NCBI GenBank assembly: GCA_017644375.1 | Contig: JAEPLP010000001.1 | Span: forward strand, 124,001 to 188,000 | Length of the DNA stretch: 64,000 nucleotides | DNA from: Prochlorococcus marinus CUG1435 | Lineage (GTDB): Bacteria; Cyanobacteriota; Cyanobacteriia; PCC-6307; Cyanobiaceae | Reading direction: 5' to 3' | In this document: positions 1 to 10,976 of the stretch, piece after piece | How the letters are laid out: each line of letters opens with the position of its first letter | Numbering within the stretch: the first letter of the stretch is position 1 | Notes under the pieces: generated by a model | Told to the model about the DNA's origin: nothing | Database searches by the model: none | What the model saw: only the letters and a program-made list of their open reading frames with translations | Made by a program: the position numbers and the translations under genes

Positions 1-564
<564 letters not shown>

Positions 565-573
565 TATAAAAAA

Positions 574-1653
574 ATGAATGTTTTAACATCAATAACTGTT
601 CTTGGATTTCTCATTTTTTTTCATGAGTTAGGTCATTTCCTTGCTGCGATTTTACAAGGTATTTATGTTGATGGATTTTCAATTGGTTTTGGACCCTCAA
701 TACTTCAAAAAAAATATAAAGACATCACCTTTTCATTTAGAGCATTCCCTTTAGGTGGCTTTGTTTCCTTTCCTGATGAAGGACTAAATAATATTGACCC
801 TAAAGATCCAAATCTTCTGAAAAATAGACCTATTATCCAGAAGGTAATTGTAATTTCTGCTGGGGTTTTAGCCAATTTAATTCTTGCTTATACAATTTTG
901 ATTATAAACGTAACCACTGTTGGTATCCCTTTTGATCCTGAACCAGGTATTTTAGTTTTAGCGACACAACCAGAGAAGGCTGCTTCTATTTCTGGCTTAG
1001 AACCGGGAGACAAAATCATAAAACTTGAATCTAGTACTTTAGGAGTTGGGGATCAAGCTGTTTCCACTTTGGTAAAAGAGATTCAAAACTCATCTGGAAA
1101 GGAAATTTCGCTAGAAATTGATAGAAACGGAATCTTTAAAGACATTACTTTGATCCCTAAAAATGTTGATGGTAAAGGTACAATTGGTGCTCAGTTACAA
1201 CCAAACATCAGAAAAGAAACTAAAAAAACAAAAAATATATATGAACTTTTTAAATACACAAATAATGAGTTTTTATCCCTTTTAGTAAAAACAATTCAAG
1301 GTTATAAAGGATTATTGACAAATTTCTCCTCAACAGCACAACAATTAAGTGGGCCAGTCAAAATTGTTGAAATTGGTGCTCAATTGTCAGAACAAGGAGG
1401 CGCTGGAATCTTACTATTTGCTGCTTTAATTTCTATTAATTTAGCCGTGCTTAACTCTTTGCCTTTACCCCTCTTAGATGGTGGGCAATTGGTTTTCACA
1501 ATAATTGAAGGATTAAGGGGAGAACCGGTACCGGCAAAAGTACAAATAGCTGTCACTCAATCCAGTTTTTTTCTTTTAGTAGGACTGAGTGTACTTCTCA
1601 TCATTAGAGATACTAGTCAACTTTTAATAGTACAAAGATTATTTAACCAATAA
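574..1653 (+). CDS. rseP: RIP metalloprotease, site-2 protease family (M50)
   Basis: A 359-residue membrane metalloprotease. The zinc motif HELGH is at residues 17-21 in the first membrane segment, a PDZ-like region (GLEPGDKIIKL) lies around residues 125-200, and the second catalytic motif NSLPLPLLDGG is near residues 292-303, followed by C-terminal membrane segments. Family members cut transmembrane substrates such as anti-sigma factors within the membrane; the cyanobacterial substrate cannot be read from sequence. Length and architecture are normal for cyanobacterial RseP. It lies 9 bases after serS and 58 bases before rpsN. Confidence 0.93.
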   Translation: MNVLTSITVLGFLIFFHELGHFLAAILQGIYVDGFSIGFGPSILQKKYKDITFSFRAFPLGGFVSFPDEGLNNIDPKDPNLLKNRPIIQKVIVISAGVLANLILAYTILIINVTTVGIPFDPEPGILVLATQPEKAASISGLEPGDKIIKLESSTLGVGDQAVSTLVKEIQNSSGKEISLEIDRNGIFKDITLIPKNVDGKGTIGAQLQPNIRKETKKTKNIYELFKYTNNEFLSLLVKTIQGYKGLLTNFSSTAQQLSGPVKIVEIGAQLSEQGGAGILLFAALISINLAVLNSLPLPLLDGGQLVFTIIEGLRGEPVPAKVQIAVTQSSFFLLVGLSVLLIIRDTSQLLIVQRLFNQ

Positions 1654-1711
1654 ATATATTTCTAATATGTTTACCAAGATGTTAATATATAAATTATTTA
1701 ATTTTTTTTAA

Positions 1712-2014
1712 ATGGCGAAAAAGTCCATGATTGCGAGAGAAGTAAAGCGCAAAAAACTCGTAAATAAATATGCTGCAAAAAGAAAATCTTTGTTAGCTGA
1801 ATTTAATGCTGCAAAAGATCCAATGGAAAGATTAGAAATACATAGAAAGATTCAAGGCCTCCCAAGAAATTCTGCACCTAATAGAGTCAGGAATAGATGT
1901 TGGGCAACTGGAAAGCCAAGAGGAGTTTATAGAGATTTTGGTTTATGCAGAAATCAGTTAAGACAGAGAGCTCATAACGGTGAGCTTCCAGGAGTTGTAA
2001 AATCCAGTTGGTAA
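1712..2014 (+). CDS. rpsN: 30S ribosomal protein S14
   Basis: A 100-residue, lysine/arginine-rich protein with the S14 C-terminal signature ([20 protein letters not shown], then [15 protein letters not shown]). It has the long form and lacks the CxxC pairs of zinc-binding S14. S14 belongs to the head of the 30S subunit. The gene stands alone rather than in the ribosomal protein cluster, as is usual in cyanobacteria. The ATG at 1712 follows an A/T-rich leader without a clear Shine-Dalgarno sequence. Confidence 0.97.
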   Translation: MAKKSMIAREVKRKKLVNKYAAKRKSLLAEFNAAKDPMERLEIHRKIQGLPRNSAPNRVRNRCWATGKPRGVYRDFGLCRNQLRQRAHNGELPGVVKSSW

Positions 2015-2182
2015 TAAATTTTGTTTAATATTGTAGTTTTTAACAAAAAATCGAGCATCAAAGACATTTAAAGTCCATTTCTTGGAAATTTTTAAAAATT
2101 TTTATAGCTTATCTAAATAATTTACTCAATATGTCCCTATAAAATGTAAGAATGAATTATGTATAGATTTATAATTTAAAAA

Positions 2183-4348
2183 GTGGAAGGACAAAATAAG
2201 TCGATCACGTTTGACGGACGAGAGATACGACTAACTACAGGACTATATGCTCCTCAGGCGAGTGGGTCAGTAATGATTGAGTGTGGGGACACCTCTTTAT
2301 TAGTAACAGCAACAAAAACTACAAAAAAAGAAGCTGCTGATTTTCTCCCTCTAATATGTGATTACGAGGAAAAACTATATGCTGCTGGACGAATCCCAGG
2401 CGGTTTTATGCGAAGAGAAGGTCGTCCACCAGAAAGAGCAACATTAATAGCAAGATTAATTGATAGGCCAATGAGACCTCTATTCCCTTCGTGGATGAGA
2501 GATGAAATTCAGATAGTTGCTTCATGCCTTTCACTCGATGAGAGAGTACCAGCAGATGTTCTGGCAGTTACGGGGGCATCTATTGCAACATTAATTGGTG
2601 AAATACCATTTTATGGACCGATGGCTGCAGTTAGGGTTGGACTAATTGGAGATGATTTCATCCTAAACCCAAGCTATAGAGAAATAGAAAAAGGTGATCT
2701 TGACATAGTTGTAGCAGGTTCCCCTGAAGGTATTGTGATGATAGAAGCAGGGGCTAATCAATTATCTGAGCAAGATACTATTGAAGCAATTGATTTTGGA
2801 TACGAAGCTGTTACCGAACTTATTAAATCACAAGAGGATTTACTTAAAGATTTAGGAATAAAACAGATTAAGCCAGCTGAACCTGAAGAGGATAAAACAT
2901 TACCCTCCTATTTGGAAAAACACTGTACGAAATCTATTGAACTCGTTTTAAAGAAATTTGATCAGTCAAAAGAGGACAGAGATCTTGAATTAGAAAAAAT
3001 TAAACTTAAAACTCAAGAACAAATAGAATCTTTAAAAGACGATAACCAATTAAAAACTTTATTATCTGAGGATGATAAATTAATTCATTCTGACTTTAAA
3101 AAATTAACGAAAAAATTAATGAGGTCACAAATCATTAATGATGGGAAAAGAGTTGATGGGAGAGACCTTGATGAAGTTAGAAAAATATCTGCTTCTGCTG
3201 GCATACTCCCAAAAAGAGTTCATGGTTCTGCTTTATTTCAAAGAGGTCTTACACAAGTCTTATCAACAACGACGCTTGGGACACCTAGCGATGCTCAAGA
3301 AATGGATGACCTAAATCCTAGTACGGAAAAAACTTACTTACATCATTATAATTTTCCACCTTATTCAGTTGGAGAAACTCGACCAATGAGAACTCCAGGT
3401 AGAAGAGAAATAGGTCATGGAGCATTGGCAGAGAGAGCCATAATCCCTGTACTGCCTGGAAAAGAAACTTTTCCGTATGTATTAAGAGTAGTTAGCGAAG
3501 TCTTGAGCTCAAATGGATCCACTTCGATGGGATCAGTATGTGGTAGCACACTCTCATTACTTGATGCTGGTGTACCACTGAAGGCTCTCGTTAGTGGGAC
3601 GGCTATGGGGTTAATTAAAGAGGGAAAAGATGTGCGAATCCTTACAGACATTCAAGGTATTGAGGATTTTCTTGGAGATATGGATTTCAAAGTTGCAGGT
3701 ACTGAAAAAGGCATAACAGCATTACAAATGGATATGAAAATCACAGGCTTACCAGTCTCTATAATTTCTGATGCAATTAAAAAAGCGAGGCCTGCAAGAT
3801 TGCATATCTTAGAAAAAATGCAAGAAGCAATAGATAAACCTCAAGAATCTCTATCTCCTCACGCACCAAGACTTCTAAGTTTCAGAATTGATCCCGAACT
3901 CATAGGTACTGTTATAGGACCTGGAGGTAGAACTATTAAAGGTATAACCGAGAGAACAAATACAAAAATAGATATTGAGGATGGAGGAATTGTAACTATC
4001 GCTTCTCATGACGGAGCTGCTGCTGAAGAAGCTCAAAAAATAATCGAGGGTTTAACTCGCAAAGTACATGAGGGAGAGATCTTCTCAGGTGTAGTGACTC
4101 GAATAATTCCTATAGGCGCTTTTGTAGAAATATTGCCTGGGAAGGAAGGAATGGTACACATATCTCAATTATCTGAAGCGAGAGTTGAGAGAGTTGAAGA
4201 TGTCGTAAGGCAGGGAGATGAAGTAACCGTAAGGGTTCGTGAAATTGATAGCAGAGGAAGAATTAATTTAACATTGAGAGGAGTCTCCCAAAATGGAGGC
4301 ATGTCTTACCCAGAACCAACACCAACACCGGTAGCGCCTTTAAATTAG
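2183..4348 (+). CDS. pnp: Polyribonucleotide nucleotidyltransferase (PNPase)
   Basis: A 721-residue 3'-5' phosphorolytic exoribonuclease and RNA polymerase. Two RNase PH domains are visible (about residues 10-145 and 325-540), then a KH domain (about 563-625, with the [13 protein letters not shown] loop) and an S1 domain (about 631-700, [19 protein letters not shown]). Full family length. GTG is the start codon. The 168-base leader contains a possible -10 (TATAAA at 2138-2143) with no convincing -35. The 3' end overlaps the convergent cysQ by 4 bases, so both transcripts share their ends. Confidence 0.97.
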   Translation: MEGQNKSITFDGREIRLTTGLYAPQASGSVMIECGDTSLLVTATKTTKKEAADFLPLICDYEEKLYAAGRIPGGFMRREGRPPERATLIARLIDRPMRPLFPSWMRDEIQIVASCLSLDERVPADVLAVTGASIATLIGEIPFYGPMAAVRVGLIGDDFILNPSYREIEKGDLDIVVAGSPEGIVMIEAGANQLSEQDTIEAIDFGYEAVTELIKSQEDLLKDLGIKQIKPAEPEEDKTLPSYLEKHCTKSIELVLKKFDQSKEDRDLELEKIKLKTQEQIESLKDDNQLKTLLSEDDKLIHSDFKKLTKKLMRSQIINDGKRVDGRDLDEVRKISASAGILPKRVHGSALFQRGLTQVLSTTTLGTPSDAQEMDDLNPSTEKTYLHHYNFPPYSVGETRPMRTPGRREIGHGALAERAIIPVLPGKETFPYVLRVVSEVLSSNGSTSMGSVCGSTLSLLDAGVPLKALVSGTAMGLIKEGKDVRILTDIQGIEDFLGDMDFKVAGTEKGITALQMDMKITGLPVSIISDAIKKARPARLHILEKMQEAIDKPQESLSPHAPRLLSFRIDPELIGTVIGPGGRTIKGITERTNTKIDIEDGGIVTIASHDGAAAEEAQKIIEGLTRKVHEGEIFSGVVTRIIPIGAFVEILPGKEGMVHISQLSEARVERVEDVVRQGDEVTVRVREIDSRGRINLTLRGVSQNGGMSYPEPTPTPVAPLN

Positions 4349-5253
4349 ATATCTAAAGGCAAAATATCATATTCTTTAATAGTTCTCTTTAATTCAGAAC
4401 AAAGATCATTATGATTTTCCTTATTGTTAGAGGCAACGATTACTCCTCCTTGCTTGAAATCTGATTTTCCATAACTCAACTCCTCGTTATCCAAATTTGT
4501 GATTGATCCACCAGAAGCCCTTAAAATAGCTTCTGGCGCTGCAAAATCCCAATCCTTAGGAGAACTCTTCCCAGGCAAGCTCAAACATATATAGATATCG
4601 CTCTCTCCTCTTAATATTGAAGCAATCTTACAACCAATACTTCCCATAATTAATACCTGATTAAATTTGATTTTCTTTATTAATTTATTAAGAGACTCAT
4701 TACCATGATTTTTACTTGACACTATAGTCATTTCTTGAAGATTTCTGATATTAGATAATTTAGGTTTATTCTTTGAACCATCTTTTTTTTCGCACCACAC
4801 TTTATTTCCATGCGCAAACCATAATTCATCCTTTTCTGGAATAAGGACAACTCCTATATAAGGTTTTTTCTGGTAGTTTAAAGCCAAATGCAAAGCATAA
4901 TTGCCTGTTCCTTGAATGAAATCCTTCGTTCCATCAAGCGGATCTAGAACCCATATCCAGTCTTTATTAGTATTAAAACTTTGCTCATCAAATTTCACAT
5001 TTTCCTCGCTTAAGATTCCCCAATCTACATTTGAATATTTTTTTTTAATTCTACTAATAATGATCTCATTAACTTCTAAGTCAGCCTTTGTAACAGGATC
5101 ATCTATATTTTTATTTTTTAAAATATTGATTTTATAATTTGATTCTTTTAATATTTTGGAATAATGAAGTAGTATTTCAGCTGCTTCCCAACTGAAATTC
5201 CTCAAGTCATTAATTAAATCATTTATATCTATGTTAGATGGTAAGGTAATCAC
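4345..5253 (-). CDS. cysQ: 3'(2'),5'-bisphosphate nucleotidase / inositol monophosphatase family
   Basis: A 302-residue phosphatase of the FIG/IMPase superfamily. Metal-binding motifs are present: GILSEEN (about residues 79-85), DPLDGTKDF (104-112), and the C-terminal [16 protein letters not shown]. CysQ hydrolyses phosphoadenosine phosphate (PAP) to AMP, the by-product of PAPS use, which fits a genome that also encodes sulfotransferases. The start is the GTG at 5251-5253; no ATG lies near the N-terminus. Only 3 bases separate this start from the divergent rsmI start, so the promoter must lie inside the neighbour or the mRNA is nearly leaderless. Confidence 0.9.
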   Translation of the reverse strand: MITLPSNIDINDLINDLRNFSWEAAEILLHYSKILKESNYKINILKNKNIDDPVTKADLEVNEIIISRIKKKYSNVDWGILSEENVKFDEQSFNTNKDWIWVLDPLDGTKDFIQGTGNYALHLALNYQKKPYIGVVLIPEKDELWFAHGNKVWCEKKDGSKNKPKLSNIRNLQEMTIVSSKNHGNESLNKLIKKIKFNQVLIMGSIGCKIASILRGESDIYICLSLPGKSSPKDWDFAAPEAILRASGGSITNLDNEELSYGKSDFKQGGVIVASNNKENHNDLCSELKRTIKEYDILPLDI

Positions 5254-5256
5254 TAA

Positions 5257-6123
5257 ATGAATACTAATTACTCATTTTCTCATAAAAGCCAAGAACCTGA
5301 AAGTGGAGTTTTATATATTGTTGGCACTCCAATAGGTAATTTAGGTGATATTTCTTTTCGAGCAATAAATATTCTGAAAAATGTTTCTTTAATTGCCTCC
5401 GAAGATACAAGACAAACAAAAAAAATTATGCATAAATTTGAATTTAAAAATACTTTAATAAGTTTCAACAAACATAACTCTTTGCAGAAGATTCAGAGAA
5501 TACTTAATGATCTTTGCTCGGGAGACTCAATAGCTTTAGTAAGCGATGCAGGAATGCCGAGTATTTGCGACCCAGGAGAAGATCTCATAAAAAAAGCAAA
5601 ATCCATTGGGTTAAAAATTATATGTATTCCAGGGCCATGTGCAGCGATTACTGCGATTGTATCAAGCGGTCTTCCATCTTCTAAATTTACATTTGAGGGT
5701 TTTCTTCCAAGAAAGAAAAGCGAAAGAGAAAAAATTCTTTTAGAAATTTGTAAAAATGAAAAAACTACAATTTTGTTTGAATCGCCTCGACGTCTTAAAA
5801 AATTACTTTGCGAATTGAGATATTTTTGTGGTGGGGAAAGAGAAATTCAAGTATTTCGAGAATTAACAAAAAAATATGAAGAACATATCGGTAATAACAT
5901 TAATCAGGCCATAAAATATTTCGAGGACAAAGAAATTTTGGGTGAACTAACAGTTGTCATTAAGGGTCAAGATAAAGCAAATTCATTAATTAAATTTGAT
6001 AAGACACAATTAAATAAGGATTTAAATGAGCTAATTAAAGCAGGTCTTAGTTTATCTTCAGCATCAAAATACCTAGCAAAAAAAAATAATCTATCAAAAA
6101 ACTTAATTTATAAACTGCATTAA
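5257..6123 (+). CDS. rsmI: 16S rRNA (cytidine(1402)-2'-O)-methyltransferase
   Basis: A 288-residue SAM-dependent methyltransferase of the tetrapyrrole methylase fold. Family motifs are clear: LYIVGTPIGNLGDIS near the N-terminus, SEDTRQTKK, SDAGMPSICDPGEDL, and the GPCAAITAIVSSGLPSSKF segment followed by EGFLPRKKSER. The enzyme modifies C1402 in the ribosomal P site. About 15 extra residues precede the usual N-terminus. It is divergent from cysQ with start codons 3 bases apart. Confidence 0.95.
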   Translation: MNTNYSFSHKSQEPESGVLYIVGTPIGNLGDISFRAINILKNVSLIASEDTRQTKKIMHKFEFKNTLISFNKHNSLQKIQRILNDLCSGDSIALVSDAGMPSICDPGEDLIKKAKSIGLKIICIPGPCAAITAIVSSGLPSSKFTFEGFLPRKKSEREKILLEICKNEKTTILFESPRRLKKLLCELRYFCGGEREIQVFRELTKKYEEHIGNNINQAIKYFEDKEILGELTVVIKGQDKANSLIKFDKTQLNKDLNELIKAGLSLSSASKYLAKKNNLSKNLIYKLH

Positions 6124-6146
6124 TATAAAAGTACTATATTCAACAT

Positions 6147-6371
6147 ATGTTGCATCTACTTAAAAAGTTAACCTACATTTCAACATTAAATCTATCATTT
6201 TTTTTTATTTTGATGATTGGGATACAAAATAGCTCAAAAGAATCAAAAGTGAATCTTATATTTAATGAAACTGTTAATTTGCCAATAAGTTTTATAATTG
6301 GCACGAGTTTTATAAGTGGCTCAACTACAGCAGGTGTTTTAATCTTATTGAACAAAAAAACAAATTCATAA
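6147..6371 (+). CDS. Small two-helix membrane protein, LapA-domain-like
   Basis: A 74-residue protein with two hydrophobic segments (about residues 13-26 and 46-67). Between them is a short polar stretch with the pattern NSSKESKVNLIFNE, typical of LapA/DUF1049-like proteins, where the second helix contains a glycine-rich segment (IIGTSFISGSTTAGVLIL). The family is tied to envelope or lipopolysaccharide assembly in other bacteria; a role here is inference only. The gene lies 23 bases after rsmI and ends 11 bases from the convergent gene at 6383. Confidence 0.65.
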   Translation: MLHLLKKLTYISTLNLSFFFILMIGIQNSSKESKVNLIFNETVNLPISFIIGTSFISGSTTAGVLILLNKKTNS

Positions 6372-6382
6372 ATACCTTTACT

Positions 6383-7033
6383 TTATAGAGCTATTAATTT
6401 ATCATCACTAACTATCCTAGAAATACCTCTAGACACTAGCAAAGGAGCTACGATTCTAAAAACCTCTGTATTTGGGACCTTGATAACTTTTTGTTCTTTA
6501 TTGCAAAATCTTTTTGCATTTCTCAATTCCAAATGGATTTCAATTGTTTTTCTGTTTAACTCTTCCTGAGATAAGAATTGCCAATTTGGAAAATCTTTTA
6601 GGTATTTAATTTCTAATTCAATTTTCTTATCTACAATCATATAAACAGTTTTTGGGAATTCAATTTCAGAAATATGAACTGAAGAAAAATCTTTTTGAGG
6701 AATTTTTTCAATTTCGCAATCTAGAGGGGTTATTTCCATAAATGTATTTTCTTGGAAAATTTGATCTTCTAGATTTTCATGAGCATTATTTGAGTCAAAT
6801 TGATCTGAATCATCAATAGAATTGGTCTCATTTTGATCTTCTAGATTATTAATTTTTAATCTATTTTTTTTGAGTAACTCTTTATATATTTTTTCCCCCA
6901 AAGTCTTCTTCAAGTTTCTAGAAATTGTTAACTTTGTAAATTTATGTTCTTCAGCTAATTGTTCGATTGTTCTACCATCTTTAAAATTTTTTACTATTTG
7001 CTTTTTATCAATCAAAGAAAGCCTTTTAGCCAA
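6383..7033 (-). CDS. Conserved protein with N-terminal helix-turn-helix; function unknown
   Basis: A 216-residue protein. The N-terminus (residues 1-50: KRLSLIDKKQIVKNFKDGRT, then IEQLAEEHKFTKLTISRNLK) reads as a helix-turn-helix of the resolvase/transposase-like type. A polar, acidic, low-complexity linker follows (about 60-95). The C-terminal domain ends FRIVAPLLVSRGISRIVSDD and looks globular and conserved. I do not recognise a named family. A DNA-binding role is plausible, but no target can be assigned. It is transcribed away from the tRNA gene and its promoter. Confidence 0.6.
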   Translation of the reverse strand: MAKRLSLIDKKQIVKNFKDGRTIEQLAEEHKFTKLTISRNLKKTLGEKIYKELLKKNRLKINNLEDQNETNSIDDSDQFDSNNAHENLEDQIFQENTFMEITPLDCEIEKIPQKDFSSVHISEIEFPKTVYMIVDKKIELEIKYLKDFPNWQFLSQEELNRKTIEIHLELRNAKRFCNKEQKVIKVPNTEVFRIVAPLLVSRGISRIVSDDKLIAL

Positions 7034-7130
7034 AATAAGAAGATAACTCTAACCTATTCTATAGGATACCTTAATTAAACAATCTTCAAATTAGTTTTAA
7101 CATTATTTTTTTCAAAAAAATTTTTTATTA

Positions 7131-7159
7131 TTGTTTGGGATATATCTGTCAGATATAAT
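7131..7159 (+). promoter_or_regulatory. Sigma70-type promoter for tRNA-Arg
   Basis: The -35 hexamer TTGTTT (7131-7136) and a perfect -10 TATAAT (7154-7159) are separated by 17 bases. The predicted transcription start is near 7166, just before the mature tRNA 5' end at 7168. This is the clearest housekeeping promoter in the window. Confidence 0.75.
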
Positions 7160-7167
7160 GACTAAGT

Positions 7168-7241
<74 letters not shown>

Positions 7242-7243
7242 TT

Positions 7244-8371
7244 TTAAATAACTTTATCTATCTTATTTTTTCTAGGATGAAGCTCGAACTTGCAAAGTTT
7301 AGATAAGTCACATTTGATTAATAAAACAACAATAAATAATAAGCTTGAACTTATTCCGATAAGAACTGTATATTCATCAAGTTTATTAAATGAGGCAAGT
7401 AGGGAAAAAGATACAAACCATTGACTTAGGGCAAAAATTAATGTGACTGAATCAATTTGATTAAAACCTCCATCAACCAAACGATGATGGATATGGAGTC
7501 TATCAGGATAAAATATAGATTTACCTTTACTTAGCCTTGCTAAAATAACATAAATCATATCAAAAACAGGAACAGCAAAAAATAATAATGACTCTAATAG
7601 ATAAAAATCTAGTTCTGAATTAAACCCATCATTTAAGCCAGGCTCAAACATAAGAACACTAAGAGATACTGAGAAGAACCCAAGAAAATAAGAACCTCCA
7701 TCTCCCATTACGATTTTTGCTGGATGATAATTAAAAATCAAGAATCCCAGACAAGAGCCTAATAAAGCAGAAAGAATTGGCAAATACTCAATATTTCCAT
7801 GACCAATTGCAGCACAAATCATCCCTAAAGTTGAAATGCAAACTATCCCTATTGCTAATCCATCTAACCCGTCTATCCAATTAATTGCATTTATCATCCC
7901 AACTATCCAAAGGACTGTAAAAGAAAGACTCAATAAACTTATTAAAGATATTGATAGAGGAACTCCAATTAAGGTTTGGATTTCAAGAATATTTATATGA
8001 AAACCAATAGCCCAAAATATTATTGATAGTACTATTTGAAAAAACAATCTAACGAAAGGCGATAAATTAAATAAATCGTCAAAAAAACCAATAATAAAAA
8101 AACATGGTGCAATCCCAAAAACTGGCCAGAAAAAACTATTTTGCGGGAAGTTTATAAAACCAAAAGCCAATAATAAAATTATAGGGAGATATAATCCAAT
8201 TAAAATCCCTAAACCTCCAAGCCTTACAATATTTTTTTTGTGCTGTTTTCTTTTATCAGGTCTATCTATTAAATTTAATTTTAAACTTAAGTTCTTGATT
8301 ATTGGAATAGTAATTACTGTCAATATGAAAGCAAAAATGAATCCTATTAAACTATTAGCGGCATTAAACAA
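7244..8371 (-). CDS. Undecaprenyl-phosphate GlcNAc-1-phosphate transferase family (WecA/TagO/MraY-like)
   Basis: A 375-residue polytopic membrane protein with about 10-11 hydrophobic helices. Family signatures are seen: [20 protein letters not shown] near the N-terminus, the Mg-binding [21 protein letters not shown], the [12 protein letters not shown] motif, and a histidine-rich loop ([14 protein letters not shown]). It would transfer a HexNAc-1-phosphate from UDP-sugar to undecaprenyl phosphate, an initiating step for a glycan. The start is TTG at 8369-8371, since no ATG lies in frame nearby. It faces the tRNA gene tail to tail. A second, PglC-type initiator occurs at 55657. Confidence 0.88.
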   Translation of the reverse strand: MFNAANSLIGFIFAFILTVITIPIIKNLSLKLNLIDRPDKRKQHKKNIVRLGGLGILIGLYLPIILLLAFGFINFPQNSFFWPVFGIAPCFFIIGFFDDLFNLSPFVRLFFQIVLSIIFWAIGFHINILEIQTLIGVPLSISLISLLSLSFTVLWIVGMINAINWIDGLDGLAIGIVCISTLGMICAAIGHGNIEYLPILSALLGSCLGFLIFNYHPAKIVMGDGGSYFLGFFSVSLSVLMFEPGLNDGFNSELDFYLLESLLFFAVPVFDMIYVILARLSKGKSIFYPDRLHIHHRLVDGGFNQIDSVTLIFALSQWFVSFSLLASFNKLDEYTVLIGISSSLLFIVVLLIKCDLSKLCKFELHPRKNKIDKVI

Positions 8372-8530
8372 AATATGAATATATAGATTATGGGTATCAA
8401 GAGTCTATTATAATAAAATTTAATAGATTTTTACTAAATTATAAATAATGTGTTTTATCTTTTTTAAAAAAAAATCTCAAGAATTTATTTTTGCTAAATA
8501 TTTTTTATATTTCTTTATTAAACGAAAACA

Positions 8531-9550
8531 ATGTCAATATTAGTAACTGGTTCAGCTGGCTTTATTGGTTTTCATCTCGCCAAACGACTTTTAAATGAGG
8601 GTTATGATGTGATTGGGATAGACAATTTAAACAATTATTATGATGTAAATATAAAGTACGCAAGATTAGAAGAACTTAATAAAGTTTCAAAGAATCTTTC
8701 AAATAAATTTTATTTTTATAAAAATGATATTGAAAATGTAGAATTTTTAAATAAATTATTTCGAGATTTTAATTTTAAGAAAGTGGTAAATCTTGCTGCC
8801 CAAGCAGGTGTTAGATACTCAATAAAAAATCCTAAAGCATATATAAACTCCAACATAGTGGGATTTGCAAATATCTTAGAGGCTTGCAGAAAAAACAATT
8901 TAGAGCATTTAGTTTATGCCAGTAGTAGTTCGGTTTATGGAGGGATTAAAGAATTACCATTTTCAGAAAAGGATAATGTCGATAAACCTATAAGTCTTTA
9001 TGCTGCGAGTAAGAAAGCTAATGAATTAATGGCATATTCATATAGTCACCTCTATGGTATACCTTCAACAGGTCTACGTTTTTTTACAGTATATGGTCCC
9101 TGGGGAAGACCAGACATGGCTCTTTTTGAATTCACAAAATCAATTATCAATTCAAAGCCAATAAAAGTTTTTAATAAAGGCCAAATGATGAGGGATTTTA
9201 CTTACATAGACGATATTATCGAAAGTCTTTTTAGAGTTATTAATAAGACACCTCTTAAAGATGCAGAATCAGCTGGTAATTCTGATCCTTCAAACAATAT
9301 TCCATATAGAATATTTAATATTGGGAATTCTAATCCAGTGCCTTTGATGGATTTCATATCTGAAATAGAAAATATAATTGGTACTAAAGCAAAAAAAGAA
9401 TTTTTGGAAATGCAACCTGGAGATGTCGCAAACACTCACGCGGATACGACTTCTCTAGAGAACTGGATAAAATATAAACCAAGAACTAGTGTTTCAAAAG
9501 GCATTTCAGAATTTATCAATTGGTATAAAAATTTTTACAACGTTAAATAG
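8531..9550 (+). CDS. NAD-dependent epimerase, UDP-glucuronate 4-epimerase type
   Basis: A 339-residue short-chain dehydrogenase/reductase. The NAD-binding motif GSAGFIG is at residues 7-13 and the catalytic YxxxK at Y157/K161. The GIDNLNNYYDVNIKYARLE stretch, VYGPWGRPDMALFEFTKS and RDFTYIDDI are hallmarks of the CapI/LspL-type UDP-glucuronate 4-epimerases. It would make UDP-galacturonate from UDP-glucuronate supplied by Ugd (30296). It is followed after 8 bases by a nucleotide-sugar dehydrogenase, so the pair forms a uronic-acid precursor unit. The substrate is inferred from motifs, not proven. Confidence 0.82.
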   Translation: MSILVTGSAGFIGFHLAKRLLNEGYDVIGIDNLNNYYDVNIKYARLEELNKVSKNLSNKFYFYKNDIENVEFLNKLFRDFNFKKVVNLAAQAGVRYSIKNPKAYINSNIVGFANILEACRKNNLEHLVYASSSSVYGGIKELPFSEKDNVDKPISLYAASKKANELMAYSYSHLYGIPSTGLRFFTVYGPWGRPDMALFEFTKSIINSKPIKVFNKGQMMRDFTYIDDIIESLFRVINKTPLKDAESAGNSDPSNNIPYRIFNIGNSNPVPLMDFISEIENIIGTKAKKEFLEMQPGDVANTHADTTSLENWIKYKPRTSVSKGISEFINWYKNFYNVK

Positions 9551-9558
9551 TTTTTAAG

Positions 9559-10914
9559 ATGTTTGACTCCTTCCCAATAAACTATCCTTCAATAGAAAAT
9601 TGCAAAATTTGCATAGTAGGTCTTGGCTATGTGGGATTACCATTAGCTATTGAATTTTCAAAAATCAAGAAAAGTATAGCGACAGGTAAGGATCTAAATA
9701 GAGAAGTAATAGGTTTTGATCTAAATCAAAAAAGAATTAAAGAATTAGAGTCTGGAATTGATTCAACAAAAGAAACTGATTTAGAAGATCTAAAAGAATT
9801 TAATAAAATAAAATTTACTTCAGATATAAAATTAATTAGAGAATCAGATGTTTATATAATTTCAGTCCCTACTCCTATTGATGAGAATAAAAAACCAGAT
9901 TTAAGTTGTCTCATAAAAGCTTCTGAATCAATAGGTGAAACTTTAAAAAATAGAAAATCAAAATATAAGCCAATAATCATTTATGAAAGTACTGTTTTCC
10001 CAGGAGCAACAGAAGAAATATGTGTTCCAATTCTTGAAAAAAAATCCAGCTTAAAATTTAATGAAGACTTTTTTTGTGGCTATAGTCCTGAAAGAATTAA
10101 TCCGGGAGATAAAAAACACAGATTATCTACAATTGTAAAAGTAACTAGTGGGAGCAACAAAGAAACTACTGATTGGGTAGATCAACTATATGCATCAATA
10201 ATTAAAGCAGGGACATTCAAAGCTAAAAGTTTAAAGATTGCTGAAGCTGCAAAAGTTATCGAAAACACCCAACGAGATATAAATATTGCTCTAATAAATG
10301 AATTAGCCAAGATATGTAATTTATTAAATATAGATACTTTAGATGTCCTTGAAGCAGCAGGAAGCAAATGGAATTTCATGCCATTTAAACCTGGATTAGT
10401 TGGAGGGCATTGCATAAGTGTTGATCCATTTTATCTAACTTATATTGCAAAAAATTATGGCTACGAACCTAAAGTAGTACTTGCTGGCAGGGAAATAAAC
10501 GATGACATGAGCAAATGGATTGTTGATCAACTAGAAATTAAAATGCAGATGAAAAAAATATTTTTCAGAAATTCTAAGATTTTGATACTTGGAGTAACTT
10601 TTAAAGAAAATTGTCCAGATACAAGAAATTCAAAGGTATTAGATATTATTAAATTTCTTAATCAAAAAGAAATTACACCATACGTACATGATCCTTATAT
10701 AACTAACGAAGAAAATCTTGAAAACAATTTTAACTTTTTAGAGAATTTACCTACAGATGGTGCTTTGAAATTTGATGCAATTATAATTGCCGTGGCCCAT
10801 AATGAATATAAACTAATAGATTTAAAAAACTGGAAAAATTTAGTTTCTGAAAATTACATTTTTTATGATTTGAAAGGTATTCTTCCTCGAGAACTTAACC
10901 CAGTAAGGCTTTAG
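9559..10914 (+). CDS. tviB: UDP-N-acetyl-hexosamine 6-dehydrogenase (TviB/WbpO/WbpA family)
   Basis: A 451-residue nucleotide-sugar dehydrogenase: N-terminal Rossmann motif GLGYVG (residues 21-26), SVPTPIDENKKPDL, YESTVFPGATEE, GYSPERINPGDKKHRLST, catalytic Cys285 in GGHCISVDPF, and a C-terminal UDP-binding domain with LGVTFKENCPDTRNSKV. These match the TviB/WbpO group, which oxidises UDP-GlcNAc or UDP-GalNAc to the uronate. It could supply UDP-GlcNAcA for the wbpB-wbpI-wbpD genes at 41-44 kb. It is distinct from the UDP-glucose dehydrogenase at 30296. Confidence 0.85.
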   Translation: MFDSFPINYPSIENCKICIVGLGYVGLPLAIEFSKIKKSIATGKDLNREVIGFDLNQKRIKELESGIDSTKETDLEDLKEFNKIKFTSDIKLIRESDVYIISVPTPIDENKKPDLSCLIKASESIGETLKNRKSKYKPIIIYESTVFPGATEEICVPILEKKSSLKFNEDFFCGYSPERINPGDKKHRLSTIVKVTSGSNKETTDWVDQLYASIIKAGTFKAKSLKIAEAAKVIENTQRDINIALINELAKICNLLNIDTLDVLEAAGSKWNFMPFKPGLVGGHCISVDPFYLTYIAKNYGYEPKVVLAGREINDDMSKWIVDQLEIKMQMKKIFFRNSKILILGVTFKENCPDTRNSKVLDIIKFLNQKEITPYVHDPYITNEENLENNFNFLENLPTDGALKFDAIIIAVAHNEYKLIDLKNWKNLVSENYIFYDLKGILPRELNPVRL

Positions 10915-10976
10915 AAAATTTTACTTTTTAACTTTCAAAATTTTCCTAATATAAAAAATTTTGATTAAAAATAATT

